A DNA stretch of 37,456 nucleotides from assembly GCA_903909815.1 (NCBI GenBank), contig CAIVXG010000132.1, positions 1 through 37,456 of the forward strand, in the 5' to 3' direction. Positions 1-7,607 of the stretch are shown here, piece by piece. The DNA is from an uncultured beta proteobacterium. GTDB taxonomy: Bacteria > Pseudomonadota > Gammaproteobacteria > Burkholderiales > Burkholderiaceae_C. Under the pieces are notes generated by a model. That model saw only the letters and a program-made list of their open reading frames with translations. It was not told where the DNA came from and did no database searches. A program made the position numbers and the translations under genes. How positions within the stretch are numbered: position 1 is the first letter of the stretch; the number at the start of each line of letters is the position of its first letter.

Positions 1-208
1 ACCGCGCAGCGGCTGCCCACAGGCTTGTCCTGTGCGCAGGTGCCTTGTCCACGGCGGGCGCGATATCTGATCGGCCGAAAAACATGAGCGTTGGATAGAA
101 AACCGCCAAAAACTACCCACAGATTCCCCCAACGAGCCAACTTCTTTACAGGGTAGCTTCCATAATCCGCGTGTCAGCATGCACCACAACCCCGAGCTTG
201 AGTCGCCC
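1..208. other. Leading non-coding region
   Basis: No gene is supported here. A perfect 6-bp dyad, CACAGG-CTTGT-CCTGTG, lies at 18-34 but has no T-run, so I do not call it a terminator. A CATAAT at 161-166 could be a -10 element for the first gene, with TSS near 173. No convincing -35 lies at 16-18 bases from it, so the promoter is only a weak suggestion. Confidence 0.4.
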
Positions 209-697
209 ATGAAACGGTACATTTTTTCAGCCCCGGTTCGGGGTCTGCTTCTTGCCCTGCTGGCATTCATAGGCACTGGCGCAGCCCAGGCGGCGCTCGG
301 ACAGGCTCCCAGTGTCGCAGCCCCGGGCAGCGCGCCTTCGGGCGCGAGGATGCTGGCGGCCGTCCCTGCTGCCAACGGCATGTACACGGTGCATGAAGCA
401 GTGCTGGCCAATGGCAGCACGGTGCGCGAGTACGCGAGTGCTGGGGGCATTGTGTTCGCCGTGACCTGGAAGGGGCCGCTGCTGCCCGACCTTGGCGCCT
501 TGCTGGGCAACTACTTCCCCACGCTTCAATTGCAGACCGAACAAAACCGCCAGGCGGGCCTGCGTCGCGCCCCGGTAACCATGGAGCGCGATGGGCTGGT
601 GCTTCAGTCCATGGGCCACATGCGAAACTTTTTTGGCAGTGCCTATGCACCGGCCCTGGTCCCCAACGGAGTGAGCATCAACCATGTGCTTCAATAA
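209..697 (+). CDS. DUF2844 domain-containing exported protein
   Basis: This is a 162-residue protein with an N-terminal signal peptide: positive MKR, a hydrophobic stretch, and cleavage near AQA-ALG. The ATG at 209 was chosen over the upstream ATG at 179 because it places the signal peptide at the N-terminus. The mature part has the layout of the DUF2844 family, including the conserved segment around NGSTVREYASAGGIVFAVTW and a GxYFP segment. The function is unknown. It overlaps the next gene by 14 bases, so translation is probably coupled. DUF2844 next to DUF3443 is a recurrent Burkholderiales pair, which suggests that the two exported proteins work together. I see nothing broken in it. Confidence 0.85.
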   Translation: MKRYIFSAPVRGLLLALLAFIGTGAAQAALGQAPSVAAPGSAPSGARMLAAVPAANGMYTVHEAVLANGSTVREYASAGGIVFAVTWKGPLLPDLGALLGNYFPTLQLQTEQNRQAGLRRAPVTMERDGLVLQSMGHMRNFFGSAYAPALVPNGVSINHVLQ

Positions 698-1988
698 CTA
701 TTGGGCGCGAGCCTGGGTGGCAGCCTTGATGCTGGGTCTGCTCACGGCGTGCGGGGGCGGAGGCGGAGGCTCGACACCTGCGCCCGCACCCGCACCCGCG
801 CCGGCGCCGGCGCCCGTGCCGCTTGCGCCCAACGCCCTTGCGGTCACCGTGGATTCGGGGCCGTTGGACGAGACAGGAAAGTCGGTCAATGCAACCAACA
901 GCCTGTACGCCACCGTCACGGTTTGCCAACCCGGCAGCACCAGCAACTGCATCACCATCGACCATGTGCTGGTCGATACCGGATCCACCGGCCTGCGCTT
1001 GCTGTCTTCGCTGTTGCCCTCCAGCCTGAACCTGATTCAGCAAAACAGCAGTTCCGGCCGGCCGGTGCTCAATTGCGCGCAATTCGTCGACACCAGCTTT
1101 GCCTGGGGCACGGTCAAGTCCGCCGACGTCAAGCTCGGCGCCAAGACCGCGCTTGGCGTGCCCATTCAGGCGATCGGTGACCCGAGCTACGACAAGCTGT
1201 CGGGCTACTGTCAATCCGGGGCCGGCAGCATGAGCACCATCGCTGCGCTGGGCGCCAAGGGGATTCTGGGCCTGGGCCTGTTCCAGCAGGACTGCGGCAG
1301 CACTTGCGCGCCCCCCGGGAACGCCAACAACGGCGTCTACTTCGCCTGCACCAGTACCAGTTGCGCGGGCGTCGCCGTCAGCACCGCCAACCAGTTGCAA
1401 AACCCGGTGATCCTGTTTGCCACCGACAACAACGGACTGATGCTGAGCCTGCCTGCCGTCCCGACGAGCACCAACTCTCTCAGCGGCTTGATCTATTTCG
1501 GTGTCGCAACCCAGACCAACAACCAGTTGTCCAGCACGGGCAAGGTGCTCACGACCGACGCCTTTGGCGACATCACCACGACCCTCCAGGGCGCGAGCAC
1601 CGGCAACAGCTATCTGGACTCCGGCTCCAACGGCATTTTCTTCAATACCAACGCCATGCCAAGTTGCAGCAACGCGCTTTACAGCGGGTTTTACTGCCCC
1701 ACCACGCTCACCCCATTCACGGCCACGCTGTCGGTCACTCCGTCTACAGCCACGGCGTCGTCGGTGAACGTGGTTTTCGCCGTGGACAATGCCGCCGGCA
1801 ACAATGTATTTGGCGGCAGCGCCTCATGGAGCGTTTTTCCCACGCTGGCGGGCCCCAGCGGTCCGGCCACCTATGGACTGCCCGCGGCCTTCGATTGGGG
1901 GCTACCGTTCTTCTTTGGCAAGAACGTCTTCATCGGTTTTGAAGGAAGTACATCCCCCTTGGGGGGCGGAACGTACTTCGCGTTTTAG
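684..1988 (+). CDS. DUF3443 lipoprotein with pepsin-like DTGS/DSGS motifs
   Basis: This 434-residue protein has a lipoprotein signal (hydrophobic run ending LLTAC, Cys23), then a Gly run and an Ala-Pro linker (about 31-46). The domain that follows matches DUF3443. It contains VDTGSTG (Asp98) and LDSGSNG (Asp312). Two D-[TS]-G-S motifs about 214 residues apart are the signature layout of two-lobed pepsin-type aspartic proteases, so a secreted protease or a protease-derived fold is possible; this is inference. Several cysteines suggest periplasmic disulfides. The start overlaps the DUF2844 end and lacks a strong Shine-Dalgarno, in line with coupling. The domain family is clear but the function is not. 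Confidence 0.85.
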   Translation: MCFNNYWARAWVAALMLGLLTACGGGGGGSTPAPAPAPAPAPAPVPLAPNALAVTVDSGPLDETGKSVNATNSLYATVTVCQPGSTSNCITIDHVLVDTGSTGLRLLSSLLPSSLNLIQQNSSSGRPVLNCAQFVDTSFAWGTVKSADVKLGAKTALGVPIQAIGDPSYDKLSGYCQSGAGSMSTIAALGAKGILGLGLFQQDCGSTCAPPGNANNGVYFACTSTSCAGVAVSTANQLQNPVILFATDNNGLMLSLPAVPTSTNSLSGLIYFGVATQTNNQLSSTGKVLTTDAFGDITTTLQGASTGNSYLDSGSNGIFFNTNAMPSCSNALYSGFYCPTTLTPFTATLSVTPSTATASSVNVVFAVDNAAGNNVFGGSASWSVFPTLAGPSGPATYGLPAAFDWGLPFFFGKNVFIGFEGSTSPLGGGTYFAF

Positions 1989-2008
1989 GCCGGCACGCCC
2001 CGTGCGGC
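1989..2008 (+). terminator. Possible weak terminator hairpin after DUF3443
   Basis: GCACG-CCC-CGTGC forms a 5-bp stem, extended by GCC/GGC across a one-base bulge, directly after the TAG stop at 1986-1988. There is no T-run, so this is weak evidence for intrinsic termination. Confidence 0.25.
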
Positions 2009-2061
2009 AAGCTCCGATCATGTTGGGACGGGAACGCGCCCGGGGAAAGAATTCCATAACC

Positions 2062-2075
2062 TTGACATGCATCAA
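2062..2075 (+). promoter_or_regulatory. FNR/DNR-type box upstream of the porin-cytochrome
   Basis: TTGACATGCATCAA matches the FNR/Anr/Dnr consensus TTGAT-N4-ATCAA at 9 of 10 half-site positions. It lies 70 bases before the ATG of the single-heme porin gene, a workable distance for an activator site near -41.5. Read as a plain -35 (TTGACA), it has no good -10 at the usual spacing, which favours the activator-site reading. The three downstream redox genes would then respond to low oxygen or nitric oxide. Confidence 0.55.
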
Positions 2076-2145
2076 GGCAAGCGGGGACGCCCTCATTGAA
2101 GATTCAGCGATGTGAATCCATCCGTGACCCTGAAGGGAGCTATCC

Positions 2146-3666
2146 ATGTCTTTTTTTGCAAGGCCAACCCGGCTGCGGCTGTGGCAGGTCCCGACACTCA
2201 CCGCGGCTTGCGTTCTGGGGCTCTCCATCGTGCTACCCCAAGACGCACAAGCGCTACCCGTGTTCGCGCGCCAGACCGGCCAGAACTGCGTCTCTTGTCA
2301 TGCGGGTGGTCAGTTCCCCGAACTCACCCCCTACGGTCGTTTGTTCAAGCTCACCGGCTACACCATCGGTGCGCGCACCCTGCCCTTTGCCGTGATGGGC
2401 GTGATCGGTGACGCCAAAGTTGCCAACACCGGCAAGAGCGATAACCCCGGTAGCGCTGCGGGCAGCGACTTCGAGAAGAACGCCAAGCCGGTGCTGTCCA
2501 GCGCGAGCCTGTTCATCGCCGGCAAGATCACGGACAACATCGGCCTGTTTTCGCAGATCACCTACGACAACTACGCTAGCGAAGGCAGCAACGCGGACGG
2601 TAGCGCCAACGGCCACTACCACGGCCACAGCAGCGCTGACAACGTCGACCTGCGTTTCGCCGACCGCTTCATAGACGCCAAGAGCGATTTGATTTATGGC
2701 TTATCGCTGAACAACAACCCCTCCGTCACCGATGTCTGGAACACCGCCGCCGCCTGGATGCAATACGTTCCGGTGGCCGGATTGGGTAGCCACCAGTTCG
2801 CCGACGCCAACACGCCCTTCCCCAGCTTTGACGCCCACAGCACCGCCTTGGCCGGCATCAACGCCTACGCCTACTGGAACAAGACCTACTACGGCGAAGT
2901 GGGTTTCTACGGCACGGCCAAGGGTGCCGCGCGCCCCCTGAGTTGGGGTACGCCGACGGCGGACCTGCAATACCTCAAGGGCTTCAACAACCCCTACTGG
3001 CGCCTGGCCTACACCCGCGAGTGGGGAGCGCACAACCTCATGCTTGGCACCACCGGGATGCTCGCCCATGTCTACACACCGGGATACGACCTCTCTGATT
3101 CAAACAGCCTGGGCAGCGTCAGGAACGTCGGCGTCGACGCCCAATACCAGTACCTGCTGGACCCGCACACGGTCACGGTGCAGGTGGCGTTCATGCGGGA
3201 AAAACAGGTGCATTCTGCCAACGAGATGGCTGATGCACCTGCTTCGTATCCTCTTGCCGATGGCACATCCGGCGCGCCACCCAGTTCGTCCGACACCGAC
3301 AACATCTTCCGTGCGAAGGCGAGCTACGTCTATCAAGCCAAATACGGCGGCAGTCTGGCGTTCTTCAATAAATCCGGCAGCACCAACACACTCAACCAGA
3401 CCGCCGGCTACGACACCAGCAATCCAGGGGTCATCACTTGCGATAATTCGAATGGGCCGTGTCAGGTGGGCGGAAATCTCTCGGGCAACCCCGGAACACG
3501 TGGCATGACCTACGAAGCCTTCTGGACGCCGCTGCAGTATGTGCGCGTTGGCATCCAGTACACCGCGTACAGCAAGTTCAACGGCGCATCGTCCAACTAC
3601 AACGGTTTTGGTCGCAACGCCAGCGACAACAACACGCTGTATGGCTATGTCTGGTTTGCATACTGA
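2146..3666 (+). CDS. Single-heme cytochrome c fused to outer-membrane barrel (Cyc2-like layout)
   Basis: This 506-residue exported protein has a signal peptide ending near AQA (residue 36). An ARQTG segment and one CxxCH heme site (Cys48, Cys51, His52) follow immediately. The remaining ~450 residues are rich in Tyr, Gly, Asn and alternating hydrophobic strands and end in an aromatic residue (VWFAY), as in beta-barrel porins. One N-terminal heme plugging a barrel, with ARQTG before CxxCH and ~500 residues overall, is the layout of Cyc2, the outer-membrane iron oxidase of neutrophilic and acidophilic Fe(II) oxidisers. Related porin-cytochromes also occur in non-iron oxidisers, so the substrate is open. 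The Shine-Dalgarno is GAAGGGA at 2132. Downstream are a diheme lipoprotein cytochrome and a YceI gene. Confidence 0.75.
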   Translation: MSFFARPTRLRLWQVPTLTAACVLGLSIVLPQDAQALPVFARQTGQNCVSCHAGGQFPELTPYGRLFKLTGYTIGARTLPFAVMGVIGDAKVANTGKSDNPGSAAGSDFEKNAKPVLSSASLFIAGKITDNIGLFSQITYDNYASEGSNADGSANGHYHGHSSADNVDLRFADRFIDAKSDLIYGLSLNNNPSVTDVWNTAAAWMQYVPVAGLGSHQFADANTPFPSFDAHSTALAGINAYAYWNKTYYGEVGFYGTAKGAARPLSWGTPTADLQYLKGFNNPYWRLAYTREWGAHNLMLGTTGMLAHVYTPGYDLSDSNSLGSVRNVGVDAQYQYLLDPHTVTVQVAFMREKQVHSANEMADAPASYPLADGTSGAPPSSSDTDNIFRAKASYVYQAKYGGSLAFFNKSGSTNTLNQTAGYDTSNPGVITCDNSNGPCQVGGNLSGNPGTRGMTYEAFWTPLQYVRVGIQYTAYSKFNGASSNYNGFGRNASDNNTLYGYVWFAY

Positions 3667-3738
3667 AGCCCTGCCATGCGAACGCTTCCAACTGATGGCG
3701 CTCACGCCATCCCACGACGGAACAATTGGAGATTCAAG

Positions 3739-4380
3739 ATGAACCGTATTTCATGCTTGTCGGCAGTGGCTCTTTTGGCCGCGGTGGCGGGTTGCAGCAA
3801 CATCGAGCGGTCGCGCGACCTTGCGAATCCGAACGTTCCAGCGGCGGTCACTGCGGTGCAGGTCTGCTCCAACTGCCACGGCGTTGACGGCAATTCAGTC
3901 TCGCCCAACTTCCCGAGACTGGCAGGGCAAATGCCTGACTACCTCGTGACGCAACTGGAAAACTTCAGAAGTCACCAGCGCTCAGACCCGCCGGGCTTCG
4001 AGTACATGTGGGGCATCAGCCACCACCTTACCGACGCTCAAATCAAGGGACTGGCCGAGTACTTTGCAAAGCAGACCCCGACACCCAACGCCCCCGTTGA
4101 CGCAAAGCAGATGGCCGCGGGCAAGGTCATTTTTGAGAACGGCGTGCCGGCCAAGGAAGCGGCTCCCTGCATGGCCTGCCATGGACCGGGCGCCCAGGGC
4201 ATGGCCAGCTTCCCCCGGCTCGCAAACCAGCATCAGGACTACCTGGTGAAGCAGTTGCACATCTTCCAGGAAACGGAGGGGCGCCCGGGAACACCCATGA
4301 AGCAGATCACGCACTTGCTCAGCGATGAGGAAATGCAGGCCGTCGCGGGATTCCTTCAGGCGTTTCCCAAGGATCAATGA
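3739..4380 (+). CDS. Diheme cytochrome c4-type lipoprotein
   Basis: This 213-residue protein has a lipobox ending in Cys19 (AAVAGC), so it is probably membrane-anchored in the periplasm. Two CxxCH heme sites (Cys43-Cys46-His47 and Cys144-Cys147-His148) lie in two similar halves, each with an FPRLA-type segment. Likely axial methionines are Met90 (YMWG) and Met187 (TPMK). This is the cytochrome c4 plan. The start at 3739 was chosen for its lipoprotein signal and GGAG at 3728-3731. It lies 72 bases after the porin-cytochrome and probably passes electrons between that protein and inner-membrane or soluble carriers. The family is clear; the partner is inferred from position. Confidence 0.88.
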   Translation: MNRISCLSAVALLAAVAGCSNIERSRDLANPNVPAAVTAVQVCSNCHGVDGNSVSPNFPRLAGQMPDYLVTQLENFRSHQRSDPPGFEYMWGISHHLTDAQIKGLAEYFAKQTPTPNAPVDAKQMAAGKVIFENGVPAKEAAPCMACHGPGAQGMASFPRLANQHQDYLVKQLHIFQETEGRPGTPMKQITHLLSDEEMQAVAGFLQAFPKDQ

Positions 4381-4442
4381 CATGACAGCGTCCCTACCAT
4401 CGCTGGTGCGGTGTGGACAGGCTTTCGCTTAAGGAGCTTCAC

Positions 4443-5009
4443 ATGAAGAAATATCTTGCCCTTTCCCTGGTCATGTGCGGTGCCGTCGTATCGGCATTCG
4501 CGGCAGAGACCTACGTCATCGAGCCCGGCTTCTCGCCGGCGCACTTCGACATCAAACGGCTGGGGTTCTCCACGCAAAGAGGCAGCTTCAAGAAGACCAG
4601 CGGCAAGGTCACGCTCGACTTCTCAGCCAGGAAGGGCAGCGTTGATTTCACCATCGACACGCAGTCCATCGACATGGGCTCGGCCGCGTGGACCGCGCAC
4701 CTGTCAGACGAAGGCCTGTTCAACGTGAAGCGCTACCCGACCATGCAATTCAAGTCGGACAGTCTGATCTTTGAAGGTACGCGCGTGGTGGCAGCCGAAG
4801 GCCAGTTCACGATGCTGGGCGTGACCAAACCGCTCAAGATCGCGGTCAACAACTTTCAGTGTGGCGTGAGTCCGATCGATCAGCGGCACTTGTGCTCGGG
4901 CAACATCACCGCCACGCTCAAACGCGCGGAGTTCGGTTTGACCAAGTACATCCCTGTGGTGAGCGACGAAGTCGCCATCGACGTGCCCGTGGACGCCTAC
5001 AGGAACTGA
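4443..5009 (+). CDS. YceI family periplasmic protein
   Basis: This 188-residue protein has a clear signal peptide (about residues 1-20). The mature sequence fits the YceI lipocalin-like fold: YVIEPGFSPAHFDIKRLGFS near the start, a central region around the segment HLSDEGLFNVKRYPTMQFKS, and a LGVTKPL segment. Family members bind long polyisoprenoid chains such as ubiquinone and often sit beside cytochromes. AAGGAG at 4431-4436 is a strong Shine-Dalgarno for this start. It is the third gene after the porin-cytochrome and diheme lipoprotein, 62 bases downstream, so a quinone-related accessory role is reasonable but inferred. Confidence 0.9.
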   Translation: MKKYLALSLVMCGAVVSAFAAETYVIEPGFSPAHFDIKRLGFSTQRGSFKKTSGKVTLDFSARKGSVDFTIDTQSIDMGSAAWTAHLSDEGLFNVKRYPTMQFKSDSLIFEGTRVVAAEGQFTMLGVTKPLKIAVNNFQCGVSPIDQRHLCSGNITATLKRAEFGLTKYIPVVSDEVAIDVPVDAYRN

Positions 5010-5095
5010 GGCACCGCGCATTCAGCCCCGGCCCGGATTCGACCAGGCGCAGTCCAGCGCCCAGTTGAAGCTCACTGAACGATGGCGGCCCTCTT

Positions 5096-5806
5096 TCAGT
5101 TGCTGCTGAGCTGCAAGCCCAAGGCCTGGCGCAGTTCCGTCCGCGCCGCGGCCATTTCCTTCCTGTATTGCGGATTCGACGCCATCACGGAAAAAATCGA
5201 ATAGGCCAGCAGCCTGCTTGCCTGCAAATCGCTGGGGTAGTGCACGCCGCAGACCATGCGGTTGTTCGCGTAGTCGTCGGCTCGGGCCAGAATGGCGTCG
5301 CGCTTTTCCGGCACCATGTCGATCAGCGCCAGTGCCAGCAAGTAGCCCGAGGTCGTATGACCACTGGGGTAGGAATCGTTCTTGGTCTTGGTGACGCAAA
5401 TGGGATGCAGGGTCGGGTCCTGGTTGTAGGGGCGAACACGCGCAAACCCCTCCTTGCCCGGTGTCGTATTCACGCCTTCGTCGTTCCTGACCCGGGCCGA
5501 GAACGCGGCCGTCAGCGGCAGCAATGGCGCAGTGAACTGCGGGCCCATTTCCTTGCGGAAAAGGAAGATGGTTTCCTCCTTGTCGTCGGCCATGGCGCGC
5601 TGCGACTGTTCCGGCGTACGGGAGGCTTCAAGGCGATGCAGTTCGGCCAACTCAGAGCGGCCCAGCTCCGAGTTGGCGGTCGGCGGCGCCGGCAGGATCT
5701 GCAGCGCGCGGGTCTGCTCAGCCGAGACAAAGGACGCATCGCGTGCCTGGGATGGGTTCACCGCCAATGCGGCAAGACTGAGAAGCGACAGCGTCAATAT
5801 TTTCAT
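5096..5806 (-). CDS. Class A non-specific acid phosphatase (PhoN/PAP2 type), active-site intact
   Basis: This 236-residue periplasmic enzyme is predicted to hydrolyse phosphomonoesters. A signal peptide ends near residue 21 (SQA-RDA); the ATG at 5806 was chosen because longer versions bury it. The signature is present: Lys118-x6-Arg125-Pro126, PSGH at 147-150, and Arg183-x5-His189-x3-Asp193. The third motif starts with Asn instead of the usual Ser. In this family the His of the third motif is the nucleophile and the PSGH His is the acid. It lies 61 bases after the tonB gene on the same strand, so it probably belongs to the receptor operon. A close paralog starts at 10221. Confidence 0.9.
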   Translation of the reverse strand: MKILTLSLLSLAALAVNPSQARDASFVSAEQTRALQILPAPPTANSELGRSELAELHRLEASRTPEQSQRAMADDKEETIFLFRKEMGPQFTAPLLPLTAAFSARVRNDEGVNTTPGKEGFARVRPYNQDPTLHPICVTKTKNDSYPSGHTTSGYLLALALIDMVPEKRDAILARADDYANNRMVCGVHYPSDLQASRLLAYSIFSVMASNPQYRKEMAAARTELRQALGLQLSSN

Positions 5807-5867
5807 GGTCGGAGCGGTCACAAGATGTTGGCGGGTGGACTGTTTGGAGGATGGGGCCGTACCCGTG

Positions 5868-6554
5868 CTACAGGCAGGCAACCCAGATTTGGTAGCTGCC
5901 GTCTTTGCCCTGCAAGGACGGCGGCGGGGCGGGGAATGTCGCGGTCTCTACCGCCTTGATCGCGGCACGGTCGGCAGCACCCAGCCCACTGCTTTGCACC
6001 ACCCGGATGGCCGACGCCACGCCATCGCGCAGGCCGAATTCAACCCTTGTGCGGCCCTTGAAATTCAGTGCCGCAGCCGGCGCCGGAACGGTGAACGCGG
6101 CCTGCACCGCAGCCGCCAGCTTGACGTTGTAGGCCAGAGCCGGATCCACGCTGGGCGCTGTGGGCACGATCACGCGCGGCGCCGGCACTGGCGCAGTAAA
6201 TGCAGTCGGAGCCGGTGTGGCGACGGGCTGCGGGAGCGGCGCCACGGTTGGCGCGATCGGCTCCGGTGGCAGCGGCTTGGGCTCGGGCTGAACGGCCACC
6301 GGTTTGGGCAGGCGCGGGGGCGGCACCGGCGTGACGGGTTTCACCAACTCGGGGGGCGCCACGGGCTCCGGCTCGGGTGTGACCTCGATCGTCAGCGGGA
6401 CAAAAGTATCCAGCGGCTGGGGCGGATGGGCAGCGATCCAGGCGACCACAGCCGCCAGCACCACAAACTCCAAACCCAGGGCTGAGCCAAAGGCCTGCCA
6501 CGGCCGACTGCGCCTGAGGGCCGGACCCTGCCAGGCAACTGCACTCGCGTTCAA
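5868..6554 (-). CDS. tonB: TonB family energy-transducing protein
   Basis: This 228-residue protein has one N-terminal membrane segment (about residues 24-42), then a long Pro-rich spacer (about 48-135) with repeated PxP and PxPxP, and a C-terminal TonB domain with the VEFGLRDG and SSG segments. It carries proton-motive energy from ExbB/ExbD to the outer-membrane receptor. The start is TTG at 6554, overlapping the exbD TGA stop by four bases, which suggests coupled translation. It is the fourth gene of the receptor-exbB-exbD-tonB series. A private TonB system next to a single receptor suggests it is dedicated to that receptor. Confidence 0.9.
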   Translation of the reverse strand: MNASAVAWQGPALRRSRPWQAFGSALGLEFVVLAAVVAWIAAHPPQPLDTFVPLTIEVTPEPEPVAPPELVKPVTPVPPPRLPKPVAVQPEPKPLPPEPIAPTVAPLPQPVATPAPTAFTAPVPAPRVIVPTAPSVDPALAYNVKLAAAVQAAFTVPAPAAALNFKGRTRVEFGLRDGVASAIRVVQSSGLGAADRAAIKAVETATFPAPPPSLQGKDGSYQIWVACL

Positions 6555-6946
6555 CGCGCCGTCTGGCGCGCCGCCAGTCCGATCTGGGTCGCACCACCGA
6601 TGCGCACGGCATCAATCACGCTCATCACCTGCTGCAGCGAAGCGTCTTCGCCGCCGGCGATCGTCACGGCCAACTTGGCGGCATCGCGCGAACGCACCAG
6701 GGCGCTGATCTGCTCGGGCACGACCTGCTGTCCTTCAGCGAAGAACTGGCCACCGGCGCGAATCTCCAGCAGCAGCTTGGGTGCGGGAATCACGCTGGCC
6801 GTGGTGCTGGTGGGCAGCTTGGACACCTGGCCGGTGGTGGGAATCATGCGCAACGTCATCATGGCAAAGAACACCAGCAGAAAAAGCATGATATCGATCA
6901 TCGGAATGATCTCGATGCGTGCCTTACGCGTCTCGAAATAACGCAT
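6551..6946 (-). CDS. exbD: ExbD/TolR biopolymer transport protein
   Basis: This 131-residue protein has a short cytoplasmic N-terminus and one membrane segment holding the functionally required aspartate (IIPMIDIMLFLLVFF, Asp18). A periplasmic domain follows. This is the normal ExbD plan and length. The ATG at 6946 was chosen because it directly precedes the conserved segment and lies two bases after the exbB stop; in-frame upstream codons run through exbB. With ExbB it forms the proton channel that powers TonB. Confidence 0.92.
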   Translation of the reverse strand: MRYFETRKARIEIIPMIDIMLFLLVFFAMMTLRMIPTTGQVSKLPTSTTASVIPAPKLLLEIRAGGQFFAEGQQVVPEQISALVRSRDAAKLAVTIAGGEDASLQQVMSVIDAVRIGGATQIGLAARQTAR

Positions 6947-6948
6947 CT

Positions 6949-7605
6949 TCAGGCCACCCGCAATCCGACACGGGTGCCCGCAGCCGAAGGCGTGCCAAAG
7001 CGTCGGTTCAGCAGCATCACCTTGATGGTTTCCATCTGGTGCACGATGACGCGCACCTTGGTGTTGAGCCAATTGAAGAACACCAGACCGATCATGGCGA
7101 TCATCAGGCCCGAGGCCGTGGCGATCAACGCCTCCGCGATGCCGCCCGTGACCTGGCCGGCGCCGTTTTGCACGTCGCCCAGCACCGAGAACGCGCCGAA
7201 CATGCCGATGATGGTGCCGAACAGACCGAGCAGCGGCGCCAGCGTGATCACCGTGTCGAGCACCCACAGCGAGCGGTCCAGCGTGGGCACCTCGCGCATG
7301 ACGGCTTCTTCCAGGTGGCCGGCGCAGGTGTCGCGAGCGGAATCCGCAGGCTCGATCAGCGACGCCTCGAACAGACTCACGTGCGGCAACTTGGCATGTT
7401 TGCTCAGGGCCTTTTGCATGGGCTCGGCGTGCAGTGGCGCATTGCCATGCACCAGGCCCATCAACTCTTCGCCGCCCTGCTGCATCTTGGACAGGTACAG
7501 GCTGCGCTCGATGATGACCGTCAAGGCTGCCAGCAGCAGCAGGCACATCAGGTACAGCGTGCCACCGGAGTGGTTCGCCAACTCAAACAACTTGGCAATC
7601 GTCAT
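6949..7605 (-). CDS. exbB: ExbB/TolQ/MotA proton channel protein
   Basis: This 218-residue inner-membrane protein has three hydrophobic segments: near the N-terminus (about 17-33) and two in the C-terminal half. The latter surround the conserved TLAPLLGLFGTIIGM region and the EALIATASGL region typical of MotA/TolQ/ExbB. It builds the ion-conducting ring with ExbD. The start is two bases after the receptor stop and the end two bases before exbD, so co-transcription is near certain. The TolQ and ExbB families overlap; the neighbouring TonB and receptor make ExbB the right call. Confidence 0.92.
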   Translation of the reverse strand: MTIAKLFELANHSGGTLYLMCLLLLAALTVIIERSLYLSKMQQGGEELMGLVHGNAPLHAEPMQKALSKHAKLPHVSLFEASLIEPADSARDTCAGHLEEAVMREVPTLDRSLWVLDTVITLAPLLGLFGTIIGMFGAFSVLGDVQNGAGQVTGGIAEALIATASGLMIAMIGLVFFNWLNTKVRVIVHQMETIKVMLLNRRFGTPSAAGTRVGLRVA

Positions 7606-7607
7606 GA

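Noticed and set aside
145-166. TTTACA and CATAAT as a promoter for DUF2844
   Set aside because: The spacer is only 10 bases, far from the usual 16-18.
5046-5061. GGCGC-AGTCCA-GCGCC as a bidirectional terminator between yceI and the acid phosphatase
   Set aside because: The stem is only five pairs and neither side has a T-run.
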